Source of the DNA: Sphingopyxis sp. GW247-27LB
GTDB taxonomy: Bacteria > Pseudomonadota > Alphaproteobacteria > Sphingomonadales > Sphingomonadaceae
NCBI RefSeq assembly: GCF_002277025.1
Contig: NZ_NIWD01000008.1
Span: 123,962-187,961 of the forward strand
Direction of reading: 5' to 3'
DNA: 64,000 bases
Shown: positions 32,580 to 40,159 of the stretch, one piece after another
How positions within the stretch are numbered: the first letter of the stretch is position 1
Layout of the letters: every line of letters begins with the position of its first letter
Made by a program: the position numbers and the translations under genes
Notes under the pieces: generated by a model
The model's database searches: none
Seen by the model: the letters and a program-made list of their open reading frames with translations, nothing else
What the model was told of the DNA's origin: nothing

Positions 32580-34073
32580 ATGCGACAGATCGACCATCAC
32601 ATCGTCGGCGGTGCCGGCGGCAGCGCGCGCCAGAGCGACATCTTCGACCCCAACAACGGCGGCGTCCAGGCCGCGGTCGCGCTCGGCGACGCCGCGCTGC
32701 TCGATCGCGCGGTCGCCGCGGCGAAGGCGGCGCAGCCCGCCTGGGCGGCGGTCAATCCGCAGCGCCGCGCGCGCGTGATGTTCGACTACAAGCGCCTCGT
32801 CGAGGCGCATTTGGACGAACTCGCCGAACTGCTCGCGAGCGAGCATGGCAAGGTCGTCGCCGACGCGCGCGGCGACGTCCAGCGCGGGCTCGACGTCATC
32901 GAATTCTGCTGCGGCATCCCGCATGTGCTGAAAGGCGAATATACGCAGGGCGCGGGGCCCGGCATCGACGTCTATTCGATGCGTCAGCCGATCGGCATCG
33001 GCGCCGGAATCACGCCGTTCAATTTCCCGGCGATGATCCCGATGTGGATGTTCGGCCCGGCGATCGCGACCGGCAACGCCTTCATCCTCAAGCCCAGCGA
33101 GCGCGATCCGAGCGTGCCGGTGCGCCTCGGCGAACTGATGCTCGAGGCGGGGCTGCCCGAGGGCATTTTGCAGGTCGTCCACGGCGACAAGGAAATGGTC
33201 GACGCGATCCTCGACCATCCCGACATCGGCGCGGTCAGCTTCGTCGGCTCGTCGGACATCGCCCATTATGTCTACAATCGCGGCGTCGCGAACGGCAAGC
33301 GCGTGCAGGCGATGGGCGGCGCGAAGAACCACGGCATCGTCATGCCCGACGCCGACCTCGACCAGGTGGTGAACGACCTGACCGGCGCCGCCTTCGGCTC
33401 GGCCGGCGAGCGTTGCATGGCGCTGCCGGTCGTCGTGCCGGTCGGCGACGAGACCGCCGAACGGCTCAAGGCCAAGCTGATCCCCGCGATCGAGGCGCTG
33501 CGCGTCGGCGTATCGACCGATGCCGAGGCGCATTACGGCCCCGTCGTCTCCGCCGCGCACAAGCAAAAGGTCGAAGGCTGGATCCAGAAGTGCGCCGACG
33601 AGGGCGCCGAGCTCGTCATCGACGGCCGCGGCTTCACGCTCCAGGGGCATGAGGATGGCTTCTTCGTCGGCCCGACGCTCTTCGACCATGTCACTCCCGA
33701 CATGGAAAGCTATAAGGAAGAGATTTTCGGCCCGGTCCTCCAGATCGTCCGCGCCCCCGATTTCGAGGCCGCACTCGAACTCCCCTCGAAGCATCAGTAC
33801 GGCAACGGTGTCGCCATCTTCACGCGCAACGGCCACGCGGCGCGCGAATTCGCGCAGCGCGTCAATGTCGGCATGGTCGGCATCAATGTCCCGATCCCGG
33901 TGCCGGTCGCCTATCATACGTTCGGCGGCTGGAAGCGCTCGGCCTTCGGCGACACCAACCAGCACGGCATGGAAGGCGTCAAATTCTGGACCAAGGTCAA
34001 GACGGTCACCGCGCGCTGGCCCGACGGCGGCGGCGACGGATCGAACGCCTTCGTCATCCCGACGATGGGCTGA
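32580..34073 (+). CDS. mmsA: Methylmalonate-semialdehyde dehydrogenase (acylating)
   Basis: MmsA oxidises methylmalonate semialdehyde to propionyl-CoA, the last step of valine (and thymine) degradation. It has 497 aa of the CoA-dependent ALDH family: the Rossmann region ITPFNFPAMIPMWMFGPAIA, substrate helix FVGSSDIAHYVY, catalytic C279 in GSAGERCMALPVVVP, and a C-terminus with FGGWKRSAFGDTNQHGMEGV. The ATG follows GGGAAGGAGA. It is the first gene of the operon ending with mmsB. Confidence 0.96.
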   Translation: MRQIDHHIVGGAGGSARQSDIFDPNNGGVQAAVALGDAALLDRAVAAAKAAQPAWAAVNPQRRARVMFDYKRLVEAHLDELAELLASEHGKVVADARGDVQRGLDVIEFCCGIPHVLKGEYTQGAGPGIDVYSMRQPIGIGAGITPFNFPAMIPMWMFGPAIATGNAFILKPSERDPSVPVRLGELMLEAGLPEGILQVVHGDKEMVDAILDHPDIGAVSFVGSSDIAHYVYNRGVANGKRVQAMGGAKNHGIVMPDADLDQVVNDLTGAAFGSAGERCMALPVVVPVGDETAERLKAKLIPAIEALRVGVSTDAEAHYGPVVSAAHKQKVEGWIQKCADEGAELVIDGRGFTLQGHEDGFFVGPTLFDHVTPDMESYKEEIFGPVLQIVRAPDFEAALELPSKHQYGNGVAIFTRNGHAAREFAQRVNVGMVGINVPIPVPVAYHTFGGWKRSAFGDTNQHGMEGVKFWTKVKTVTARWPDGGGDGSNAFVIPTMG

Positions 34074-34132
34074 CGGCTGGACCGGCGATGAAACCGCGCT
34101 GTCTCGTCACGCATTCTTCCCTGCGAAGGAGA

Positions 34133-34684
34133 ATGACGATGATGCGTTGGATCTTCCCCGCCGCCGTGCTGATGCTCGCCGCTTGCAGCGGCGGCAAAGA
34201 CGAGAAACAGCCGGCCGAGACCGCCGACAAGGCCGCTCCGGCGCCCGCCGCGCCGGAGGAGCCAGCGGAGCCGGCGCCTGTGACCGGCGACGCCGACCTC
34301 GCCTACACCCCCGACCCGTCGGTGACGCCGCCCGCCGCGCCCGAGCCGGGCATCGGCAGCGGTGACAAGGCGATCCCCGCCGCGGTCCAGGGACGCTGGG
34401 CGCTGAAGGCGGCCGATTGCGCGGCCAGACGGGGTGCCGACCTCACCGCGCTGGTCATCGACGCCAGCACGCTGCGCTTCTTCGAATCGGCGGGCGACCT
34501 CGCCCGCGTGCGCGATCGCGGCGCGAACCGCATCGTCGCCGACTACAAGTTCAGCGGGGAGGGCGAGGAATGGGACCGGCTGATGCTGCTCGCGGTAGAG
34601 GATGGCGGCAAGACGCTGGTGCGCCGCGATTATGGCGAGGGTGCCGCGGCCGAACCGATGCGCTATACGCGCTGTGCCGCCTGA
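34133..34684 (+). CDS. Uncharacterised lipoprotein with Pro/Ala-rich linker
   Basis: This is a predicted lipoprotein of 183 aa with lipobox VLMLAAC (C18). A low-complexity Ala/Pro/Glu linker runs to about residue 80, followed by a compact domain (AAVQGRWALKAADCAARRG, DLTALVIDASTLRFFESAGD, VADYKFSGEGEEWDRLMLLA) resembling small beta-sheet domains that report on a bound molecule. I do not recognise a named family. The ATG after GAAGGAGA is chosen; an upstream in-frame ATG lacks a signal peptide. It lies between mmsA and the RidA gene and is probably cotranscribed, but its role in valine degradation is unclear. Confidence 0.75.
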   Translation: MTMMRWIFPAAVLMLAACSGGKDEKQPAETADKAAPAPAAPEEPAEPAPVTGDADLAYTPDPSVTPPAAPEPGIGSGDKAIPAAVQGRWALKAADCAARRGADLTALVIDASTLRFFESAGDLARVRDRGANRIVADYKFSGEGEEWDRLMLLAVEDGGKTLVRRDYGEGAAAEPMRYTRCAA

Positions 34685-34713
34685 GCGGCGAAGGATGAAA
34701 GGGAGTTGATGGG

Positions 34714-35019
34714 ATGAACAACCGCTGGATCGCAATCGCCGCCGCCCTGCCGCTCGCCGCCTGCGCCGCGAGCGAGGCCCCCGCCGAATCGACGCCGCCG
34801 GCACCGCCCGCCGAAATGACCTGCAACGCCGACGCCGTGCAGAGCTATGTCGGCCAGACCGCGGCGCCCGAACTCGGCGGCGCCATCCTCAAGGCCGCGG
34901 GTGCGCGCACCCTGCGCTGGGGCCCGCCGCGCTCGGCGATGACGATGGATTATCGCCAGGACCGGGTGAACGTCATGTACGACGACGCCTACAAGATCAC
35001 GCAGATCACCTGTGGCTGA
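34714..35019 (+). CDS. Peptidase inhibitor I78-family lipoprotein
   Basis: I78-family proteins are small inhibitors of serine peptidases. This one has 101 aa, a signal and lipobox LPLAAC (C17), a short Pro-rich linker, then the family pattern CNADAVQSYVGQTAAPELGG, ARTLRWGPPRSAMTMDYR and a C-terminus DDAYKITQITCG with two conserved Cys. It overlaps the next gene by eight bases. Two small lipoproteins within a catabolic operon are unusual. Confidence 0.85.
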   Translation: MNNRWIAIAAALPLAACAASEAPAESTPPAPPAEMTCNADAVQSYVGQTAAPELGGAILKAAGARTLRWGPPRSAMTMDYRQDRVNVMYDDAYKITQITCG

Positions 35020-35413
35020 CAGCCCGCGCCGCACCCATAGCTCCGCCTCGCCCTTCGAACCCGTCTACGGCTACAGCCGGGCGGTTCGGGTGGGCGACCG
35101 GATCGACGTCGCCGGCTGCGCGCCGATCGAGCCCGATGGCTCGTCGACCGCCGGCGACGCCGGGGTGCAGGCGTCGCGCTGCCTGACGATCATCGGCGAG
35201 GCGCTCGCGGCGCTCGGCGGCGCGCCCGCCGACGTCGTGCGCACCCGCATGTTCATCACCGACCCCGCCGACGCCGACCTCGTGGGGCGCGCGCACGGGG
35301 CGGTGTTCGGCGCGATCCGGCCCGCCGCGACGATGGTCGTCGTGTCGGCGCTGCTGCGCCCCGAATGGAAAGTCGAAATCGAGGCCGAGGCCATCATCGA
35401 GAAAAGAGCATGA
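35012..35413 (+). CDS. RidA/YjgF-family protein
   Basis: RidA-family proteins are small trimeric enamine/imine deaminases; the classical member protects PLP enzymes such as the branched-chain aminotransferase from 2-aminoacrylate. It has 133 aa, with VGDRIDVAGCAPIEPDG, AADVVRTRMFITDPADADLV-like motifs and a C-terminus LRPEWKVEIEAEAI. In classical RidA the catalytic Arg lies in VVRTR, present here. The start is a GTG overlapping the I78 stop, and its TGA overlaps the acyl-CoA dehydrogenase ATG. It might be a deaminase of a subgroup other than RidA itself. Confidence 0.88.
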   Translation: MADSPRRTHSSASPFEPVYGYSRAVRVGDRIDVAGCAPIEPDGSSTAGDAGVQASRCLTIIGEALAALGGAPADVVRTRMFITDPADADLVGRAHGAVFGAIRPAATMVVVSALLRPEWKVEIEAEAIIEKRA

Positions 35414-36555
35414 CCGACCAGTTTCAACTCACCGACGACCAGCTCGCCATTCAGGACATGGCGCGCAAGTTCACCGCCGATCGCATCACGCCCTTCGCGG
35501 CGGAATGGGACGAGAAACATCATTATCCTGTCGACGTGTGGAAGGCCGCGGGCGAACTCGGCTTCGGCGCCATTTACGTGGCCGAGGAATCGGGCGGTAT
35601 CGGGCTCGGCCGGCTGGAGGCGGCGCTGATCATGGAGGCGATGGCCTATGGCTGTCCCGCGACCAGCGCCTATGTCTCGATCCACAATATGGCGACGTGG
35701 ATGATCGACCGCTTCGGCGGCGCGGAGATCAAGGCGCGCTTCCTGCCCGAGCTCGTGAGCATGGAGAAGATCGCGAGCTATTGCCTGACCGAGCCGGGTT
35801 CGGGGTCGGACGCCGCTGCTCTGAAAACGACGGCGAGGCGGGACGGCGACCATTATGTGCTCAACGGCACCAAGCAGTTCATCTCGGGCGCGGGCACCAA
35901 CGACATCTATGTCTGCATGGTTCGCACCGGCGAGGAAAAGTCGAAGGGCATTTCCTGCCTTGTCGTCGAAAAGGACACGCCGGGATTGAGCTTCGGCGCG
36001 CCCGAGAAGAAGCTCGGCTGGAACGCATCCCCTACGGCTCAAGTTGTCTTCGAGGATTGCCGTGTGCCGGTCGAAAACCGGGTCGGCGCCGAAGGCGACG
36101 GCTTCCGCTTCGCGATGGCGGGGCTCGACGGCGGGCGGCTCAACATCGGCGCCTGCTCGCTCGGCGGCGCGCAGCGCTGCCTCGACGAAGCGATCGCCTA
36201 TACCAAGGACCGCCAGCAGTTCGGGCAGCCGATTTCGGATTTCCAGAACACCCAGTTCATGCTCGCCGACATGGCGACCGACCTCGAAGCCGCGCGGGCG
36301 CTGCTCTATCTCGCCGCGGCGAAGGTCACCGCGAACGCCCCCGACAAGTCGCGCTTCTCGGCGATGGCGAAGCGGCTCGCGACCGACAGCGGCAGCAAGA
36401 TCGTCAACGACGCGCTCCAGCTGTTCGGCGGCTACGGCTATCTGAAGGATTATCCGATCGAGCGTTTCTGGCGCGACCTGCGCGTCCATTCGATCCTCGA
36501 AGGCACCAATCAGGTGATGCGGATGATCGTGGGAAGGGACCTGCTGCGCCAATGA
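35410..36555 (+). CDS. Isobutyryl-CoA dehydrogenase (acyl-CoA dehydrogenase)
   Basis: This FAD enzyme converts isobutyryl-CoA to methacrylyl-CoA in valine degradation. It has 381 aa. FAD- and substrate-binding motifs include SYCLTEPGSGSDAAALKTTA and VLNGTKQFISGAGTNDIY, and the catalytic base is E364 in HSILEGTNQVMRMI. It overlaps RidA upstream and the hydrolase downstream by four bases each. Isobutyryl specificity is inferred from the operon (mmsA, HIBCH, mmsB); a related short branched-chain substrate is possible. Confidence 0.92.
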   Translation: MTDQFQLTDDQLAIQDMARKFTADRITPFAAEWDEKHHYPVDVWKAAGELGFGAIYVAEESGGIGLGRLEAALIMEAMAYGCPATSAYVSIHNMATWMIDRFGGAEIKARFLPELVSMEKIASYCLTEPGSGSDAAALKTTARRDGDHYVLNGTKQFISGAGTNDIYVCMVRTGEEKSKGISCLVVEKDTPGLSFGAPEKKLGWNASPTAQVVFEDCRVPVENRVGAEGDGFRFAMAGLDGGRLNIGACSLGGAQRCLDEAIAYTKDRQQFGQPISDFQNTQFMLADMATDLEAARALLYLAAAKVTANAPDKSRFSAMAKRLATDSGSKIVNDALQLFGGYGYLKDYPIERFWRDLRVHSILEGTNQVMRMIVGRDLLRQ

Positions 36556-37598
36556 CCGAAGATGTCTTGATCAGCGTCGAAGGCCGCATCGGCCGCCTGT
36601 CGCTCAACCGTCCCAAGGCGATCCACGCGCTCAACCTCGCCATGTGCGAGGCGATGATCGAGGCGCTGCTGGCGTGGCGCGATGATGCCGCTATCGAGGC
36701 GGTGATCATCGACCATAGCGAGGGCCGCGGCTTCTGCGCCGGCGGCGACATCCGCATGCTCGCGGAAAGCGGCGCGAAGGACGGTCAGGAGGCGCGCGCC
36801 TTCTTCCACACCGAATATCGCCTCAACCATCTGCTCTTCACCTATGCGAAGCCCGTCGTCGCCTTCATGGACGGCATCACCATGGGCGGCGGGGTCGGCA
36901 TTTCGCAGCCGGCCGCCTATCGCGTCGCGACCGAGCATACGCGCTTCGCGATGCCCGAGACCGGCATCGGCCTCTTCCCCGACGTCGGCGGCGGCTGGTA
37001 TCTGCCGCGGCTCGAAGGGCGCGTCGGCGTCTTCCTCGCGCTCACCGGGGCGCGGCTCGACGGGGCCGAATGCCTCGCGCTCGGCCTCGCGACCCATTAC
37101 CTTCCGTCCGAGCGGCTGGCCGAGGCGAAGGAGCGGATCGCAGCGCACCCCGACCGCATCGGCGGCATCCTGGGTGAGCTGTCGGTCACCGCGCCGCCCG
37201 CCGCGATCACCGGCCAGATCGACAAGATCAACCGCCTGTTCGCCAGCGACCGTTACGAGGACATCCTCGCCGCGCTGGAAAGGGACGGCGGCGAATGGGC
37301 GGCGAAGGAACTGGACGCGCTCCACACCAAGTCGCCGCAGACGTGCAAGGTCGCGCTGCGCCAGCTTCGCGAGGGCGCGGCGATGCCCGACTTCGCCGCC
37401 GAAATGGCGCAGGAATATGCGATCGGCAGCCGCGTCGTCCAAATGCACGATTTCCTCGAAGGCGTCCGCGCGCTGATCGTCGACAAGGACAACAGCCCGA
37501 AATGGGACCCGCCGACCGCCGAGGCGGTCACCGATGCGTGGATCGACGCGATCTTCGCACCGCTGCCCGATAACGAGAAATGGACGCCGCTTACCTGA
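36552..37598 (+). CDS. 3-hydroxyisobutyryl-CoA hydrolase (crotonase fold)
   Basis: This enzyme hydrolyses 3-hydroxyisobutyryl-CoA to free 3-hydroxyisobutyrate, the step specific to valine. It has 348 aa, longer than a plain enoyl-CoA hydratase and typical of HIBCH. Motifs are EGRGFCAGGDIRMLAESG, MDGITMGGGVGISQPAAYRV and MPETGIGLFPDVGGGWYLPR, with the acid residue in PETGIGLFPDVGG. The C-terminal segment KTCKVALRQLREGA-like (TCKVALRQL) is also HIBCH-like. The ATG overlaps the preceding stop (ATGA). Confidence 0.92.
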   Translation: MTEDVLISVEGRIGRLSLNRPKAIHALNLAMCEAMIEALLAWRDDAAIEAVIIDHSEGRGFCAGGDIRMLAESGAKDGQEARAFFHTEYRLNHLLFTYAKPVVAFMDGITMGGGVGISQPAAYRVATEHTRFAMPETGIGLFPDVGGGWYLPRLEGRVGVFLALTGARLDGAECLALGLATHYLPSERLAEAKERIAAHPDRIGGILGELSVTAPPAAITGQIDKINRLFASDRYEDILAALERDGGEWAAKELDALHTKSPQTCKVALRQLREGAAMPDFAAEMAQEYAIGSRVVQMHDFLEGVRALIVDKDNSPKWDPPTAEAVTDAWIDAIFAPLPDNEKWTPLT

Positions 37599-37615
37599 CC
37601 TTGCCATTCATCTTC

Positions 37616-37690
37616 GTCACCCCGGACTTGATCCGGGGTCCCGCTTCTTAACCGTCGTAAAGCGGGATGCCGGATCAAGTCCGGCATGAC
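37616..37690 (+). repeat. Inverted-repeat element (GTCACCCCGGACTTGATCCGGGG type)
   Basis: GTCACCCCGGACTTGATCCG at the left pairs with CCGGATCAAGTCCGGCATGA at the right, through a CCCGCTTC...AAAGCGGGA inner arm. It lies in the operon between the HIBCH and enoyl-CoA hydratase genes and could stabilise or attenuate the transcript. A relative lies at 39644-39750. Confidence 0.85.
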
Positions 37691-37709
37691 GAGAATCCGG
37701 AGACACCGA

Positions 37710-38492
37710 ATGACCTACGAAACCATCCTCGTCGAACAGCGCGGCGCCGTGACGCTGGTGACGCTCAACCGCCCGCAGGCGCTCAACGCGCTGAACTCGT
37801 CGGTCCTCGACGACCTCATCGCGGCCTTCGCGGCCTTCGAAGTCGATGACAGCCAGCGCTGCGCCGTCCTCACCGGTTCGGGCGACAAGGCGTTCGCCGC
37901 GGGCGCCGACATCAAGGAAATGGCCGACAAGCCCGCCGCCGATTTCTACCTTGAGGATTTCTTCGCGAAATGGACGAGCGACTTCGTGAAGAAGGTGAGG
38001 AAGCCGTGGATCGCAGCGGTGAACGGCTTCGCGCTTGGCGGCGGCTGCGAACTCGCGATGATGGCCGACTTCATCATCGCGTCGGACAAGGCGAAGTTCG
38101 GCCAGCCCGAAATCAAGCTCGGCGTCGCGCCGGGCATGGGCGGGTCGCAGCGGCTGACCCGCGCGGTCGGCAAGGCGAAGGCGATGGAAATGTGCCTGAC
38201 CGGCCGGATGATGGACGCCGCGGAGGCCGAACGGTCGGGCCTCGTCGCGCGCGTCGTCGAGCATGCGGGCCTTGTCGATGAAGCGATGAAGACGGCCACC
38301 GCGATCGCCGCGATGCCGCCGATGGCCGCGATGGTGAACAAGGACATGGTCAATGCCGCCTTCGAAACGACGCTCGATCAGGGGCTGATCTACGAACGCC
38401 GCCTGTTCCAGATCCTCGCCGCGACCGAGGACAAGGCCGAAGGCATGGCCGCCTTTATCGAGAAGCGCGAAGGCGTGTGGAAGGGGCGGTGA
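37710..38492 (+). CDS. Enoyl-CoA hydratase
   Basis: This enzyme hydrates 2-enoyl-CoAs; in this operon the likely substrate is methacrylyl-CoA, giving 3-hydroxyisobutyryl-CoA. It has 260 aa and is a canonical crotonase with both catalytic glutamates, E114 ([12 protein letters not shown]) and E134 ([16 protein letters not shown]), spaced 20 residues apart. The oxyanion-hole motif is [11 protein letters not shown]. The ATG lies 17 bp after the inverted-repeat element. Its stop overlaps the GTG of the small membrane protein. Confidence 0.94.
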   Translation: MTYETILVEQRGAVTLVTLNRPQALNALNSSVLDDLIAAFAAFEVDDSQRCAVLTGSGDKAFAAGADIKEMADKPAADFYLEDFFAKWTSDFVKKVRKPWIAAVNGFALGGGCELAMMADFIIASDKAKFGQPEIKLGVAPGMGGSQRLTRAVGKAKAMEMCLTGRMMDAAEAERSGLVARVVEHAGLVDEAMKTATAIAAMPPMAAMVNKDMVNAAFETTLDQGLIYERRLFQILAATEDKAEGMAAFIEKREGVWKGR

Positions 38493-38746
38493 GCGCGGGT
38501 CTTGTTTCGCTGATTATCGGCGTGGTCGCCCTGTCGGTCGGCTGGAACCACTGGCGATACAGGAAACAGGAAACGGTCAACGTTCTGGAGGCCGCGATTC
38601 TGCGGTCGACCGGTGAAGAGCCGTTGCCGCTGACGAAGCTCGATTGGTTTCTCAAAAATCTTCAAGCCATCCTCGGGTTCATTCTGGGCCCGTTCTTCAT
38701 CCTTGTCGGGGTGGCTGTCATTCTGGGTGAATTGGAACTGTTATGA
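38489..38746 (+). CDS. Small two-helix membrane protein of the valine operon
   Basis: This hypothetical protein of 85 aa has an N-terminal hydrophobic helix ([17 protein letters not shown]), a basic/polar middle ([16 protein letters not shown], then TKLDWFLKN) and a second helix ([20 protein letters not shown]). The GTG overlaps the enoyl-CoA hydratase stop (GTGA) after GGAAGGGGC, and its stop overlaps the mmsB ATG (ATGA), so translation appears coupled on both sides. I recognise no family. A start four codons upstream (GTG at 38477) is possible. Confidence 0.72.
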   Translation: MSAGLVSLIIGVVALSVGWNHWRYRKQETVNVLEAAILRSTGEEPLPLTKLDWFLKNLQAILGFILGPFFILVGVAVILGELELL

Positions 38747-39618
38747 AAATTGCTTTCATCGGACTCGGCAATATGGGCGGCGGCATGGCCGCGAACCTCG
38801 CGAAGGCAGGGCATGAGGTCCGCGCCTTCGACCTCAGCGAGGAGGCGCTCGCGCGCGCCGTCGAAGCGGGCTGCGCCCGCGCCGCCTCGGCGGCCGAAGC
38901 GGTAACCGGCGCCGAGGCGGTGGTGACGATGCTCCCCGCGGGCAAGCATGTTGCGTCGGTCTACGAAGCCGACGTCTTCCCCAACGCCGCGCCGGGCACG
39001 CTGCTCCTCGACTGCTCGACGATCGACGTCGCGACCGCGCGCGCCAATATCGAGGCCGCGATCGCCAAGGGCCTCGTCGCGGTCGATGCGCCGGTCTCGG
39101 GCGGCATCGCCGCCGCCAATGCCGGCACGCTGACCTTCATGGTCGGCGGCACCGACGAAGGCTTCGCGCGGAGCCAGCCGATCCTCGCCAGGATGGGCAA
39201 GGCGGTGATCCACGCGGGCGATGCGGGTGCGGGGCAGGGCGCGAAGATCTGCAACAACATGCTGCTCGGCGCGTCGATGGTCGCGACCTGCGAGACCCTC
39301 GCGCTCGCGCAGAAGCTCGGCCTCGATCCGCAGAAATTCTTCGACATCGCCAGCGTCTCGTCGGGCCAGTGCTGGTCGCTGACCAGCTACGCCCCGCTCC
39401 CCGGCGTCGGCCCGGCCACCCCCGCCGACAATGGCTACAAGGGCGGCTTCGCGGCGGCGCTGATGCTCAAGGACCTGCGCCTCGCGATGGAGGCCGCGGC
39501 GAGCGTCGACGCCGACGTCCCGATGGGCAGCCGCGCGCGCGAGCTTTACGAGGCGTTCGTCGCGGCGGACGAGGGCGGCCACGATTTCTCGGCGATCATC
39601 CGGACGCTGCAGGGCTGA
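38743..39618 (+). CDS. mmsB: 3-hydroxyisobutyrate dehydrogenase
   Basis: MmsB oxidises 3-hydroxyisobutyrate to methylmalonate semialdehyde with NAD. It has 291 aa, with the Rossmann motif IGLGNMGGGMAANLAKAGHE at the N-terminus, the substrate motif VDAPVSGGIAAANAGTLTFM, GAGQGAKICNNMLLG containing the catalytic Lys, and a C-terminal all-helical domain ending HDFSAIIRTLQG. It is the last gene of the valine operon. MmsA, encoded by the operon's first gene, uses its product. Confidence 0.94.
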   Translation: MKIAFIGLGNMGGGMAANLAKAGHEVRAFDLSEEALARAVEAGCARAASAAEAVTGAEAVVTMLPAGKHVASVYEADVFPNAAPGTLLLDCSTIDVATARANIEAAIAKGLVAVDAPVSGGIAAANAGTLTFMVGGTDEGFARSQPILARMGKAVIHAGDAGAGQGAKICNNMLLGASMVATCETLALAQKLGLDPQKFFDIASVSSGQCWSLTSYAPLPGVGPATPADNGYKGGFAAALMLKDLRLAMEAAASVDADVPMGSRARELYEAFVAADEGGHDFSAIIRTLQG

Positions 39619-39643
39619 ATGACCCGTCAAACTTCCTTATTCC

Positions 39644-39750
39644 GTCACCCCGGACTTGATCCGGGGTCCCGCTGATTTTGTCTCTGGCAATTGCCACGGC
39701 GAAGTTCGTCCGACGGTGAAAGCGGGACCCCGGGTCAAGCCCGGGGTGAC
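39644..39750 (+). repeat. Inverted-repeat element (GTCACCCCGGACTTGATCCGGGG type)
   Basis: GTCACCCCGGACTTGATCCG at the left and CGGGTCAAGCCCGGGGTGAC at the right form a 107-bp element with inner arms GGTCCCGC and GCGGGACC. It follows mmsB and separates it from a convergent small gene. Confidence 0.85.
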
Positions 39751-39784
39751 GATGAAAACGAGGCGGTATAGTCCCCGGCCAAGC

Positions 39785-40015
39785 TCAATAAAAATCCGCC
39801 GTCTCGCCGCCATCGCGGCGCTCGGTGCGATGCACTTGCGTCGGCGCGTCCGTCCGGCCGGTCCGCACCTCGATCCGTCCGTTCACCCGCCGCATCTCGG
39901 CGGGGGCCACGATCCGGGCCCGCGCGATGCCGACCGCGGTCGGTTTCGGCGGCGGCGTGGCGGCCGGGGCGCTCGCGACGAGCAGCAGGGCGGCGGCGAG
40001 GGGCATGGCGTTCAT
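39785..40015 (-). CDS. Small secreted hypothetical protein
   Basis: This is a short frame of 76 aa beginning with a plausible signal peptide (MNAMPLAAALLLVASAPAA), followed by a basic region (ARARIVAPAEMRRVNGRIEV) and a polar tail ending ADFY. I recognise no family. The signal peptide and its isolated position between an intergenic repeat and a terminator support a real gene, but length and composition alone do not prove it. Confidence 0.5.
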   Translation of the reverse strand: MNAMPLAAALLLVASAPAATPPPKPTAVGIARARIVAPAEMRRVNGRIEVRTGRTDAPTQVHRTERRDGGETADFY

Positions 40016-40096
40016 GCTCTGCCCTAACGGCGCGGCTTGCCAGCGCTTTAACCCTGAATCGCAAGATTTCGGCAGGATCGATGGCGCTTCCCCGGC

Positions 40097-40135
40097 AAAA
40101 GAAAGGCCGCCTGCCCCGCATCGGGACAGACGGCC
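40097..40135 (-). terminator. Rho-independent terminator after the fadJ-like gene
   Basis: On the minus strand a stem starting GGCCGTCTG and closing with CAGGCGGCC (with GTCCC and GGGGC near the loop) is followed by TTTCTTTT. It lies 25 bp after the stop of the 3-hydroxyacyl-CoA dehydrogenase gene. Confidence 0.85.
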
Positions 40136-40159
40136 TCCTCCTTCTCTGTACGGGAGGGT

